From Leptolyngbya sp. PCC 7375 (GTDB lineage: Bacteria > Cyanobacteriota > Cyanobacteriia > Phormidesmidales > Phormidesmidaceae), in NCBI RefSeq assembly GCF_000316115.1, contig NZ_JH993797.1:5795381-5859380 (forward strand): 64,000 nt of DNA. The letters run 5' to 3'. This document shows, one piece after another, positions 51,373-62,147 of this stretch (the first letter of the stretch is position 1; each line of letters begins with the position of its first letter). The notes under the pieces are model-generated. The model made no database searches and was not told the origin of the DNA. It saw only the letters and a program-made list of their open reading frames with translations. The translations under genes were made by a program, and so were the position numbers.

Positions 51373-54183
51373 TCATAGCCAGTTACCGACCAGAATCAAC
51401 GGAGCCCAATTTCCAGGATGACCATCCCGTTGAATGGCTGCTATCTGGGCTGCTTGTAAGGCTTGGGCTTTATTTAGGTTTGGATGTTCTTTCAGGTTGC
51501 GGTAGAAGTGACCCATAATATCGGCGGTGATGGCATCATCAATCAGCCATAGAGACGCAATCGCGCTTCTGGCTCCAGCCCGAAGTGCGACCCCCGCTAA
51601 CCCTAAGGTTGAACGATCACTGCCTAACCCGGTGTCACAAGCTGTCAAGGCGATCAGTTCAATCGGATGAGTATTGGATGAGTTATCTCGAATTAATGTC
51701 TCTAATGCACCAAAGGTAAGTTTCTCGCCATCACCCGTCACAATAAATGTGCTGTCAGGGTCTGCACTAAACTCTCCGTGGGTCGCGATATGCAATATAG
51801 AATAGTGGTTCTTTTTTAATGCTTTGGCCAGATTTTCTGATGTGAATTCTCTATTTAGAAGTGGGGCAGGACTACCAGGGAAAATATGTCTAACAGATTG
51901 CAGTTCTTGTTCCACATGCCAGATCGGTGCGTATTCACAGTTAATACCATTTTCATCACATAAACCATCGCTAAAACCTAAGGTTAATACCTCTAGCTCT
52001 TTTGGTCGCAGTGCTTCTGGCTCGGTCAAGGTCAGTGATGGGACAGTTGCGATCGCATAGTTCTCAATTAAATACTGCTCGCCATCCCATAAAGCCGCCA
52101 TGGGTATGCTGCGAAGGATGCCATCTTGGATAAAAACGAGGGTCTTAACATGGGCCTCTGCTAAAATCTCATCAAAGGGAGTAATGATCCACTGATAAAG
52201 CTGTGCAGCAGAATGATAGTCATAGGTACGATCATGGGATCTTTCTAAACCTTGCCGGTAGTCGATGGCTGTTTTTACCAGACGTTCAGTATTCACTGGC
52301 ACCCAGGTCAGCTGCGCCGCCGCATTCGGCACAGTCAAGATCAGTGCTATTTGATCACCCACCGTAATGGAGCTAATCACGGCAGATGTTGTATTTTGAT
52401 TAACTAGCTCAATCACCTGCTCTTGTCGGATGGGACTGAGTAAACAATCATCCCCAAAGTAATTTTGCAATTCAGCTAATCTGAGAGAGTCTACGGTCTG
52501 TAACGCACCTTCTAGACTGTTGAGAGGAACATCGTCGTTTCCCTTTTCTGCTAATGGTTGGCGAGAGTTATTGGCCGCTAGTTCAAGCTGTAGCTTGATC
52601 ATTCTGCGATAAAGTGGCTCGACAGCATCCCGAAAGTCAAACTGTAGATCTTGAGTAGCGGTTAAAATATCGTCACGAATACTGTCCAAGATTGTAATCG
52701 CTTGATGGTAACTGGCAATCGCTTGGGTGTAGTCGCCCTGGGCCTCATAGAGGCGACCAGCTTGCCATTTCCACAGATATTGACTATCAGCAGCGTCTCG
52801 TCCCTCATCAGCCTGCCACTCAGCTAGTTTAGTTAGCCTGAGCGCTTCTTGTTGATAGGTGAGCTTTTGTGTTGGTGACAATGATGTTTTAGCTTGGCAT
52901 TCATAGAAATGGCCTAACTGACCTGTAGCAAAGGATTGGGCTCGGAAATCATCGATGTCTTTAGTGATTATCTGGGCATGGTCTAGTACCGTATGTACGA
53001 TAGAGTCAGTCCCTGGAGAAAAACAACTAAAGGCCTGCAGATTTTCTTGATACGACTTTGCTAGGGCAATGGCAGCATAGGCAGTCTCACGGGAATTGGG
53101 TAATTGTTGTAATAACTGACCAATCCGTTGCTGTGTTAAGGAGAGATCTGGAACCGGATGTCTTCTTTGGGAAAGTTTTAACAGCGTTAGCTGGGTACGC
53201 AGCTCATCCGTTAGTAACGGTATAAGAGAACGTTCGTCAGTTAGGGTGTCGTCAATTAATCCAAACCGTTGCTGCACCAAAAGCAGAGCCTCTTCTACAT
53301 AGTTGATAGCGTTGTCAAATTGCCCATCCCCTTTAGCCTTCAGCTCCTGGGCAGAACTGACAAAAGTCAAACTTTTAGCCGCCTCAGCCCGTTGATAGCT
53401 GAGTAGGGCCTGTCTACCATAGGCATTGGCTAAGCTATTCAGCATTGGAATCTCATAGGCCTCTGAGAGGGGTCCCTGATGCGCTAAGTGAAGACCAGCG
53501 GTGAGAATTACCACCGCCTTCCCATAGTCGCCTTTAAGCTGGTAGGCATCCCCCAAACTCCCCAGGGCTGCAACCTGTCCTGCTAGATCTTGAGTGGAGA
53601 GCGCCAGCGGATAAGCTCCATCTTCAACACAGTTTTGGAACAGGGTGACAGGGTTCGGCGGCTCATCTACATCTATAGGGTTAGTAGTTTGATTATCAAC
53701 AGTTTGAGGTAAACAGACCAGAGCAATGGCTCGCCGGTATTGTCCCAGGCTGGCGTAAATCTGGGCTTGTTCTGTTTGTATCCGCCCCATCCTTGCCACC
53801 ATACCTAACTGGCCATAGATTTTTCCCGCCTCAATCAGAGACATTAGGGCTTTATGGGGTTGCCCTAGCTGCTGATAGGCGTTGGCTAAGTTAGTGTGAA
53901 TCACAGCTTTCTCAGGCACCAAATCGTCAGCCGGGTAACCATTGAGGGCTTCCAGCCAATGCTCAATAGCTGCAAAATAGTCGCCTGTATTGTAATCATC
54001 GACCCCCGCCTGCACCGCCTGCCCCCCTTGGGCAGCCATCCTTTTAGCGAAACTCGCTGCCGATGCCATCCCAGGGATAAAGGGACTATGACCAATCCAT
54101 ACCACTAGGGTCAGACTGACAGCAAATAGAGTTTTGAGCCAACGTCGGTTAACGAATAAACACCGCCAAGGAATGTGCATCAA
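51373..54183 (-). CDS. TPR protein with CHAT protease domain
   Basis: 936 residues. N-terminal signal or membrane anchor (FAVSLTLVVWIGHSPFIPG). Several TPR-type repeats (for example AVIHTNLANAYQQLGQPHKA, VAALGSLGDAYQLKGDYGKA) fill the middle. The C-terminal CHAT domain (caspase-like) has the catalytic His in SILHIATHGEFSADP and Cys in LIALTACDTGLGSDRSTLGL. It is divergent from the haemagglutinin-type exoprotein gene, an arrangement common in cyanobacteria. Its target is unknown; processing or control of the exoprotein is plausible. Confidence 0.93.
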   Translation of the reverse strand: MMHIPWRCLFVNRRWLKTLFAVSLTLVVWIGHSPFIPGMASAASFAKRMAAQGGQAVQAGVDDYNTGDYFAAIEHWLEALNGYPADDLVPEKAVIHTNLANAYQQLGQPHKALMSLIEAGKIYGQLGMVARMGRIQTEQAQIYASLGQYRRAIALVCLPQTVDNQTTNPIDVDEPPNPVTLFQNCVEDGAYPLALSTQDLAGQVAALGSLGDAYQLKGDYGKAVVILTAGLHLAHQGPLSEAYEIPMLNSLANAYGRQALLSYQRAEAAKSLTFVSSAQELKAKGDGQFDNAINYVEEALLLVQQRFGLIDDTLTDERSLIPLLTDELRTQLTLLKLSQRRHPVPDLSLTQQRIGQLLQQLPNSRETAYAAIALAKSYQENLQAFSCFSPGTDSIVHTVLDHAQIITKDIDDFRAQSFATGQLGHFYECQAKTSLSPTQKLTYQQEALRLTKLAEWQADEGRDAADSQYLWKWQAGRLYEAQGDYTQAIASYHQAITILDSIRDDILTATQDLQFDFRDAVEPLYRRMIKLQLELAANNSRQPLAEKGNDDVPLNSLEGALQTVDSLRLAELQNYFGDDCLLSPIRQEQVIELVNQNTTSAVISSITVGDQIALILTVPNAAAQLTWVPVNTERLVKTAIDYRQGLERSHDRTYDYHSAAQLYQWIITPFDEILAEAHVKTLVFIQDGILRSIPMAALWDGEQYLIENYAIATVPSLTLTEPEALRPKELEVLTLGFSDGLCDENGINCEYAPIWHVEQELQSVRHIFPGSPAPLLNREFTSENLAKALKKNHYSILHIATHGEFSADPDSTFIVTGDGEKLTFGALETLIRDNSSNTHPIELIALTACDTGLGSDRSTLGLAGVALRAGARSAIASLWLIDDAITADIMGHFYRNLKEHPNLNKAQALQAAQIAAIQRDGHPGNWAPLILVGNWL

Positions 54184-54249
54184 AATATTACCAGGGGAGA
54201 AAATTAGTAGTTTTCAATAGGACTATTGATATACGGGTGAGTCAGCTGT

Positions 54250-54274
54250 GACGTCATTACGTCATTAGACGTCT
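54250..54274. promoter_or_regulatory. Repeated ACGTC motifs between CHAT and exoprotein genes
   Basis: ACGTCATT twice in tandem (54251-54258, 54259-54266) followed by AGACGTCT (54267-54274), a perfect palindrome. Spacing is 8 bp throughout. The position, between divergent genes, fits a shared operator. The regulator is unknown. Confidence 0.45.
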
Positions 54275-57200
54275 CTTGAAAGAACTTAGTAGATTTGTAC
54301 AATGTGTGATCCACTCCCAAAATGCAACAGAATAGGTGTTTGAATCATTATTCATAAAGAAATCGTCCCATGGAATTTGTTCAATCTGCCGGTTGGTTTC
54401 ATGCCTGTACGTTGTCATTAACAAGCAGTTTGATTGGGCTCCCCCATGGAACTATGATGGCTCAGATTCTGCCGGATAATACGTTGTCGGGTGAGCATTC
54501 GGTGGTAACATCTGGCGCGGAGGTGCAGGGTTTGCCTGCTGAGCTGATTGAGGGAGGAGCACGGCGAAATACTAACCTGTTTCATAGTTTTTGGGACTTT
54601 AATGTAGATTTTGATCAGCGGGTTTATTTTGCCAACCCTGCGGCAACTGAGCGGATTTTTAGTCGAGTAACAGGGGGGACTCCATCGACGATTGATGGAG
54701 TCTTGGGAGTCGATGGGACAGCTAGCTTATATTTTTTGAACCCCAATGGAGTGGTCTTTGGGCCAGCAGCGAGTTTAGATGTGTTGGGCTCATTGTTTGT
54801 GAGCACGGCGCAGGGGATTGGGTTTGAAGATGGTAGTGAGTTTAGTACATTGGGGCTGAGCGATAGTTCACTTTTGACAGTGAGTGTCCCATTGGGGTTA
54901 CAGAAGGGACCAGCACCAAGAGAACAATCTGTGGTAATCAATCAAGGAAGTCTTGCGGCTGGACAAGACTTAACAGTGTTTGCAGATCAGGTGGATTTAC
55001 AAGGATCCGTCATATCTGGTGGAAGTCTTAATCTATTCGGTACAGATACGGTTCGTATTCGAGATTCCGCAACCGTTCCTTTCATCGCTGCCACCGCCGC
55101 AGACTTAAGGATTCAAGGAAATGAGACAGTTGATATTGTTGTGTTGAGTCATCCAGATAGTGGTCTTTATTCTGGTGGAGATTTAGTGTTACAGAGTGCG
55201 AATGAGGTGGGGGGAGATGCCCATTTTTGGAGTCGAGGAGGGTTTAGGGTTGAGACATTAAATGGTGATGCTGGTGACTTATTCAGCCCAGTCGATCCTA
55301 TTATTCGAACGTTTGGAGATGTTGTTATTGATGAATATGAGGGTACATCGCTCCATATTTTGGCTGGTGGTTCAGTGACCCTAGGCACGGCTACAATTAC
55401 TGGCTCAGACCCAGGCATCTTGGGCATTGATGCGATCCAGGAAGTCATTGAGTTGTCGGACAAGACGCTGTTGACAGTTGATGGCTTAGTTCAACCAACG
55501 TTGGATATTAGGGCAGGTGTCAGACCCGATATAATCGGCGCTCCCCCTTTAGAAATCTTAACTGGGTTCAATCCGTTTACGGATATTTTTTTTGGGCAAG
55601 CCTTTGTTACACCAGCCCCATCGACTGCTGATATCAGCGTAGGTGATGCACGTATTGAGCAGTCCAATGGATTGATTCTGTTAACAAATCAATATTTCCC
55701 ACAGCCAACAGTGTTGAATGGCTCAATTTCGATTACGGGTAATGGAAGATTTAATGATGGATTAGTTGTCGGCACCTTGAATGGAGAAAACAGTAACATA
55801 GTTATTGACGCTCGAAACAATGTGTCTGTTATTGACAGTGTTATTAGTACTACGGCTTTAGGAGACGTTGGCGATATTACGATACTGGCCAATGATGAGG
55901 TGGATTTCATCAGCACCAATGGCAGGTTAACAGGGGGTTTTAGTAATGTTGCTGCCAATGGTACAGGCAACGGTGGCAATATCATTATTCGAGCGTCTGA
56001 GTTGATGCTTGCAGGCGGTGCTCAACTATCCGCCTCCTTGGCTGGCACGGGTAATGGTGGCAATATTTTTCTTGCGATCGCTAATCAATCTACCATTGAT
56101 GGATTGAATGAAAATAATGCATTTATCAGTGGTATTTTTGCCGAGGTGAGTGGCCCTGGGGCAGGAACTGGAGGAGATATCGAGTTAAATACCAGACGCT
56201 TAAACGTGACGAATGGTGCACAAATTAGTACATCAACCAATGGCGTTGGTGATGCAGGCAGAGTCATGATTGATGTTGCTGAGACGGCCCGCTTTGATGG
56301 AGTAAATAATGCAACAGGAATCGTTAGTGGTGCTTTCAGTAACGTCAATCGCAATGGAGCAGGCCAGGGTGGAGTGATTCAAATTTTAGCTAATGATCTT
56401 GCAGTTACCAATGGTTCACAACTTAGTTCATCAGTATTCGGTACCGGTGATGCAGGCAAAGTGATGATTGAGGTGGCAGAAACAGTTCACTTTGATGGAT
56501 TTGATCCACAGGGAAACTTTCCGAGTGCGGCCCTTAGCAATATTAATCCTGGTGGAGAAGGCACGGGCGGAGTTGTGAGCATTACGGCCAATAGGCTTGA
56601 TGTCACGAATGGGGCAGCAATAGCTGCTTCCTCAGATGGTATTGGTGACGCGGGAAGTGTGATCATTGCCATATCCGACTCCATGCAAGTCACTGGTTTT
56701 AACGCTGCGAACGGTAGAGCTAGTGAAATTTCTAGTAGTATTCGGTTTGGTGGGAGAGGCAATGGCGGCTTGGTTGACATTTCAGCTAACACGCTGGAAG
56801 TCAATAATGGCTCCCAGATTGGAGGATCAACCAATGGTACAGGTGACGCTGGCACTGTCGTCATTGATATCGCTGAAACAGCTAGATTTGATGGCTTTAA
56901 TCCGATTAACTTCTCGGGGAGTGGCGCTTTTAGTAATGTGAATTTAGAAGGAGTTGGCAATGGCAGCCTAGTTCAAATCTCAGCTGGTAATCTTGACGTG
57001 ACGAATGGTGCACAGCTGAGTGCGTTAGTGTTTGGTCAAGGGCAGGCAGGTGATGTCGTGCTCAATGTTAGAGAAACCGCACGTTTCGATGGGTTTAATC
57101 CCAATGGAAATTTCCCGAGTGCGGCGTTAACCAACATTGAACCCAATGCAGTCGGGATGGGGGGAGATATCATCATCACGGCTGCTAATCTTGACATAGT

Positions 57201-57301
57201 CAATGGAGCCAGGGTGGTTGCCAGTTCTGACGGCATTGGAGATGCAGGGGATGTGAGGATCAGAGTCACTGATAACATTTTTATCAGTGACTCTAACCCT
57301 G

Positions 57302-57488
57302 TTTCGTTGGGGTATGACCTCGGCACGATGTAGAGTGCTATAATGCTTATCCAGCAAGGGTTTCAGAAAGATTTGAACAAAGAATCAATTTTCTCAATTT
57401 CAGCGTGATGGAGATTGTAAGCTTCTTGTAGGGCTTAGAATTTCTGACTTTTTAATAGACATCTAATTGAGGTCATACCCTTTCGTTG
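57302..57488. repeat. 8-bp target duplication flanking the MITE-like element
   Basis: TTTCGTTG occurs at 57302-57309 directly before the element and at 57481-57488 directly after it. Both copies are exact. Confidence 0.9.
57310..57480. mobile_element. MITE-like element, 171 bp
   Basis: Terminal inverted repeats GGGTATGACCTC (57310-57321) and GAGGTCATACCC (57469-57480) are perfect over 12 bp. No ORF of note lies inside. It contributes the stop codon (TAG) that truncates the exoprotein frame. An 8-bp duplication fits several IS families; a parent transposase would have to be sought elsewhere in the genome. Confidence 0.88.
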
Positions 57489-58304
57489 AGTGGCATTTTT
57501 AGTGAGCTTAGAGAGACAGGCATCGGCACTGGCGGAGATATTGTTGTTTTAGCCGACAATTTGGAAATGAATAATGCTGCAACCATCAGTGCATTCTCCA
57601 ATGGGAACGGTGATGCAGGCAATATATTTTTAACTATCAACAATAGTTTTCGAGCAGATGATGGCAATGTGCTCACGAATGCAGAGAATCGTGCTGGAGG
57701 CAGAATAACTATCAATGCTGCCAATGTCTTACTGGTGGGCAATAGCGATATCGTTACATTTGTAAATGTCGGCGCATCAGGAGGAGGAGACATTACGTTT
57801 AATGGTAATACGGTTATTGCTCTTGATGACAGTGATATTTTAGCGTTTGCTGATGATGGACGCGGGGGTGACATTACCTTCAACACAGCCTTCTTTGGAG
57901 AAAATTATGTGCCGGGCAATCCACCACCGTTTGATGGCAATGATCGAGTGGATGTGAATGCCAGTGGTGCCATCGACGGCAGTATTACTATCTCTGATAT
58001 CTCTTTTATTGAAAACAGCTTGACCGAACTGCCGGATGCCTTGGTAGATCCCACCACACTTACCACTGGCAGTTGTATTGTCCGCACAGAAGACAACCTG
58101 GATTCTTTTATCACTACGGGCTCTGATGGTCTTCCATTACGTCCTAACGACTCTGCTGGTTCCAGGTTTTCAGCGCTCCCAGTGCAACCCTTGACTAACG
58201 AAGATACTCCGAGCCTATGGCATGTTGATCAACCTATCGTCGAACCCAATGCCCTGCATCGGCTGGCCGATGGTCGTTTGCTGCTAGGTCGAGACTGCCC
58301 ATAA

Positions 58305-58592
58305 TCAAATGTAGTTTTCTGCAATGCTCGCCTCAGAAACCTGACAATCTACACTCCACTTATATGCCTATTTCACTCAAGTTTGGATAATCGATTGGAC
58401 ACAGCGAGAATCTCTTATGTCATAAAACTCTCCTGACTTTAAGGGAAATAACCCTTAATTTAGGAAGTGTGAATGAGCCAACAAGCAATACCTTCCATCT
58501 TTGCCTCTCTATCCATTTTCTAGGGCAAAGCAGTGCTACTGAAGGGCTCAATCCTCTCTTGAAATACCTACAGCATTAATGGAGTTCGACCC
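58305..58592. other. Intergenic region, nothing recognisable
   Basis: About 290 AT-rich bases between the exoprotein gene and the serralysin-like fragment. No gene, hairpin or repeat is evident. Confidence 0.4.
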
Positions 58593-58958
58593 ATGACATA
58601 TGGACAAATCACTCAATCTACTGACAATACAGCTACAGGGGATAACAATATCGATGCCCTACTGCTTGAACATCGATGGGCAGACACGACTGTAACGTTC
58701 AGTTTCACAAACAACTTTAAAAATGACTATGAGGAAGAAACAGATTATCCAACACGCTATGAAAATGGATTTCAAACTCTAAACGCAACCCAAAGATCTG
58801 TGGCTCGCGAATGGATGGATATGTATGAAAGTGTTTCTGGCTTAACGTTAACGGAGCTAACGGGGGCTCAGGATCGGAATGCCACTATCCGCATGGCAGA
58901 ATCTAGCAGTCCAAACACAGCTCAAGTTGCTGATTTGGGTGTGATTCTTTTAGGGTAA
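58593..58958 (+). pseudogene. N-terminal fragment of a serralysin/matrixin-like metalloprotease
   Basis: 121 residues: HRWADTTVTFSFTNNFKNDY, then FQTLNATQRSVAREWMDMYE and SVSGLTLTELTGAQDRNATI. This is the region just before the catalytic zinc motif (HExxHxxGxxH) in M10-type exoproteases, but the frame ends at 58958 and no zinc motif is found downstream. The gene therefore looks truncated, probably by the mobile DNA that follows. Confidence 0.65.
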
Positions 58959-59022
58959 AGGTTTGCAACGCAGATTAAGTCTATTGAATAGAATTTGGTA
59001 GATTTTAGGGGTCTGAAAGTTC

Positions 59023-59050
59023 AATCTATCTCTCAAAAAAGAGATAGATT
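59023..59050. repeat. Perfect 11-bp hairpin
   Basis: AATCTATCTCT, loop of six bases, AGAGATAGATT. It lies between the protease fragment and the ISKra4 remnant, followed by an A-rich tract. It may be a terminator or an IS-end relic. Confidence 0.55.
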
Positions 59051-59100
59051 CGACGAAAAAAATAATTGTCTCGTGTGCCTGTATCCTCTCCATTCGAATC

Positions 59101-59358
59101 ATGCCAACAGACCTAAGTCTTAGCTTTTTTGAGTCAGCGTTAGCGCAGTTTAATGAACTCGTCGATAGGTTGAGTTCAGCTGATAGCCAAAATTGGGAGC
59201 ATGGAAAACTAGAACGTTATATCCATGAGTCGGGCACAGAACTTTTGCGACGGTTATATCAAGGCCATCTCGACTTGCGTTACGCATCAGAGGACTACCA
59301 AAGCGAGGTCGTCGGTAGCGATGGAGAAACCCGCCCTGTTAGATGTCAAGGGGGGTAG
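59101..59358 (+). pseudogene. ISKra4-family transposase, N-terminal fragment
   Basis: 85 residues: FESALAQFNELVDRLSSADS, NWEHGKLERYIHESGTELLR and RLYQGHLDLRYASEDYQ match the start of ISKra4 (UPF0236-type) transposases as I remember them. The frame stops at 59356-59358 and the catalytic part is missing, so this is a remnant. Confidence 0.6.
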
Positions 59359-59691
59359 ACGTGACGCGACAGTCGGGTTGGCGAGCTGACTGACACTTAA
59401 TAGAGACTAACTGGTCTCATGCTGAGACTATCAAAGCAAACGACGGGTATCAATTTAAGCCGGGAAATCTTGGCTAGGACTGAAGTCGGAAGTCGGAAGT
59501 CGGAAGTCGGAAAGGGAGGGCATTCCGAACTCCGACTTCCGACTTCCGAACTCTAGATTCCTGAGGAAATCGTCCCGCTTTATGTTGGTACCTCAAACGA
59601 CAGCTAGCGATCTAAATGACCAGGCGCGATCTAAATGACAGCGCCTGGTCACTGTCAAGCAATTAAAATCTCCAAGTATTTTGTGCGTCAA
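59359..59691. other. Non-coding mosaic between IS remnants
   Basis: Contains the heptamer repeats (59481-59550) and the apparent 3' end of the minus-strand IS21 element with two direct copies of GCGATCTAAATGAC (59607-59620 and 59626-59639). No gene is supported. Confidence 0.5.
59481..59551. repeat. Heptamer tandem repeats facing their own complement
   Basis: The unit GGAAGTC is repeated about four times on the left (59482-59512), and its complement (TCCGACT/GACTTCC type, 59531-59551) follows after a short spacer, giving a large hairpin. This is like the short tandem heptamer repeats scattered through filamentous cyanobacteria. Confidence 0.75.
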
Positions 59692-60506
59692 TTATCCCTG
59701 ATTGCGAGCCGCCGCCTGCTGCTGCCGATAGCTGTCAGCCTTAATCTCAAAGATGACAGCATGATGCACCAGTCGGTCAACGGCAGCCACGGTCATCATC
59801 GAATCGGGAAAGATGCTGTCCCACTTGCTGAATGGCTGATTAGCGGTGATCAGCAAACTCTTGCGTTCATAGCGGTGGGCAATGAGTTCGAAGAGTACGG
59901 AGGTTTCGGCTTCAGACTTTTGCACGTAGCCCAAGTCGTCGAGGATGAGCAGGTCAAAACGGTCGAGCTTCTTTAGTCTAGACTGTAGCAACAGTTGTTG
60001 TTTATCCTGCTGAAGCTGTTGAACTAAGGCAAGTGCGCTGAAGAACTTGATGCGCCGACCCGCTTCTAGCATGGCTTGCGACAACCCAAGAGCCAAATGA
60101 GTTTTCCCAACTCCGGACGCGCCGAAAAACAGGCAGTTGGTGGCGTTATCGAGCCAGGTATCGTCATCGGCCAATTGCATCAGAGGGGCCGGATTGAAGT
60201 TTGGGCAATGGTCAAACTCAAAGTTGGTCAAACTTTTTACGGCGGGCAGCTGAGCTTCCTTTTTGCGCGCTCTAGCCGCATTTGTGCCCGTCTGTCGGCC
60301 TCTTGTTGACATAAGCTGAGTAAAAACTGTGCATAAGACCATTGTTGCTGCAAAGCGCGGCTCTCTGTAGCTTCCCAGTGGGTAAGCATGTTGGTGAGCT
60401 TGAGCTGTTTGAGCAGACGGCTCAACTGTTGGTACGGGCTGGTTGTTTGTGGTGTTTGTGATGAGGTTGGCGTCCGTGTCGTTTGAGCCACTGAGGAGTT
60501 GGTCAT
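59692..60506 (-). pseudogene. istB-like ATPase with a frameshift
   Basis: Starts MTNSSVAQTTRTPTSSQTPQ (60506) and reads LLKQLKLTNMLTHWEATESR, LCQQEADRRAQMRLERA; then the frame must shift at a run of five A (60260-60264, minus strand) to continue KKEAQLPAVKSLTNFEFDH. The rest has Walker A FFGASGVGKTHLALGLSQ and Walker B LLILDDLGYVQ. IstB assists the transposase. One extra base explains the shift; programmed slippage is possible but not typical of IS21. Confidence 0.75.
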
Positions 60507-61984
60507 AGCTATCGAGAGCGTGTTGTTGGGTTGCGATTGGCGGCAAGGTGGCTACCGCATCGGGCATAAACTGTTGCTGTAGATGCCTCAACGTCAGCTG
60601 GTTCTTGGATAGGGCTTCGGCAAGATAGCTGGCGACGGTTTGTCTTTGTCATAGGTGGCGGCAATGTAGAGCGCTTCGACCATGAGTACAGCGGCTTGGT
60701 CGCGCTCAAACTGAGCTTTCATCTGCGCCCAAAGCTGGCGAAACTCAGCAGTCGGTAACAAATCTGACTGCCACTGACAGAAGAGGAAGGCTCTGGGCTT
60801 TTTCCTGAGTCCACCTATCACATGGCGATAGTCGATGCAGCGCCCCCGCCGTCGTCCTTTGCCAGCCACACGCATGCGGGACAGCTCAAACACCTGCTGC
60901 CGCGCAAAGTAGCCGACTAAACGGTCATGATAGAGATGAATTTCTATCTGTTGACCTATCAGTCGTGATGGCACGCTGTAGAGAATGCAGCGCACCTCTA
61001 TCGTGCTGTGACAGCTGACTTTGGCACTGAGAATCTCGTAGTCGGCCACTCGGCGTTTCGGCAGCGGTTGTAGGACGGCTTTTTCTGCTTCATACTTGGC
61101 CTCGCACTGCCGATTGAGACCAGCAGCGGCGTCGTCTATCACCGCCTGGTACTCGGCAATACTGGCAAAGTCGCTGCTGCCGCGCAGGTAGATAGCCTGT
61201 TTGATACGGTTCTTCAGGTGGCCGTGCGGACTTTCTACAGATCCGTTCTCGTTTGCTTTGCCTTTGTTGTTTCTCGTTGGCACCATCCGGTAGTGCTCAC
61301 ACAGGTCATCGTAGAACCGCGTCAGCTCCTGGATACGATGCCCCCCTGAATTACGGTAGGCCGCGCTCAGGCTGTCCGTGCGATGTTCTTGTGGGGCACC
61401 GCCAGCCGCAGCTAGGGCGTTCTGCAACCCTTCGGATAGGGCAATGAAGCTTTCGCCCCCTGAATAATCTGCGCGTACTGCCAACCGCTGTAGGCGAGCC
61501 GGTAATGATAAATCAAGTGCTCAAATGGCTTGCCGTTGAGGGTGATTTCCATCCCTTTCAGTTTGGTGAAGTCTGAGAGTCCCATGACGCCTGGTTCATG
61601 GCGCAGTACGAACATGACCTCCGGCGCCGGCCCGTGCAGCGCTTTCCACTGCTGCACTCTTCTCTGTAAGGTGCGTAGCACCTGTGGGTACTTGCCTGGA
61701 TACTGCTCTTGCAGGTATTCAAACAGCGTCATTGGTTTCAGTCTCGGTTCCTGGCGTAGCATCGGTTCTAGCTCGCTGGCCCAGACGCCAGCTAAGGGAT
61801 CTTGGCTCCGGGATGATGCAACGACAGCTCCTCGGTTAGCGCGGTGATGGCCTGCATCAATCCGTTGCCCTGTCCGCTCTGATATCTCGGCTATCGTCGA
61901 CGATGCCGTCTGGGTCAACCCCAGCTTTCTCGCGTTCATATAGGCTCTCTTTGGTATAAGTGAATGGCTTTCGGCACAGGTCAT
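60472..61984 (-). pseudogene. istA-like transposase with several frameshifts
   Basis: Integrase-type DDE transposase. The upstream piece (61984 to 61412) has MNARKLGLTQTASS, PMTLFEYLQEQYPG and the first catalytic Asp in MGLSDFTKLKGM. At a run of five G (61456-61460, minus strand) the frame changes to IQGGESFIALSEGLQNAL, TDSLSAAY and NGSVESPHGHLKNRI (catalytic Asp and Glu). Near 60630-60650 another shift leads to ASYLAEALSKNQLTLRHLQQ and the end SYDQLL. The N-terminal HTH is not found intact. The gene is inactive. Confidence 0.75.
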
Positions 61985-62147
61985 CGCTCTCTTTCGCAGG
62001 AGATCTACCTGTGCCTTTTTCTTCGACTGGTGACAACCCAGCTAAGCTAACGCTTGCGCCGATAACCTTGTCTCACGCTCTTTGGGCGAAACCCGACAAC
62101 CGCCTTGGCGTCACCTGCCTACCTTCACTGTCGCGCAACACAGTATG

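Larger units (their letters stand above)
54370..58304 (+). pseudogene. Filamentous-haemagglutinin-type exoprotein (TpsA-like), split by a MITE
   Basis: The gene begins at 54370 with a signal peptide and a two-partner-secretion domain (NTLSGEHSVVTSGAEVQGLP, NLFHSFWDFNVDFDQRVYFA, LYFLNPNGVVFGP). Repeats of about 70-100 residues follow (DVTNGA..., GTGDAGKVMIEVAETARFDG, FNPNGNFPSAAL). The frame stops at TAG 57331-57333 because a 171-bp element lies at 57310-57480. Removing that element and one 8-bp duplication joins ...SNPVSL to SGIFSEL in the same frame, giving 1251 residues ending PNALHRLADGRLLLGRDCP. As it stands the protein is cut after about 980 residues of its own sequence. No TpsB transporter is in the window. 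Confidence 0.9.
59583..62140 (-). mobile_element. IS21-family element 1, decayed
   Basis: istA-like and istB-like genes in the order and orientation of IS21 elements, on the minus strand. Both contain frameshifts. The low-coordinate end holds two direct repeats of GCGATCTAAATGAC typical of IS21 transposase-binding sites. The high-coordinate end could not be placed exactly; boundaries are approximate. The element lies head-to-head with a second IS21 element at 62146. Confidence 0.75.

Noticed and set aside
59481..59551. Possible CRISPR array
   Set aside because: The repeat unit is only 7 bp, without unique spacers, and is followed by its own complement. No cas genes are near.
60260..60264. 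Programmed -1 frameshift in istB
   Set aside because: The five-A run does not form the classic X XXY YYZ heptamer in the correct phase, and the istA gene beside it has other shifts, so decay is more likely.
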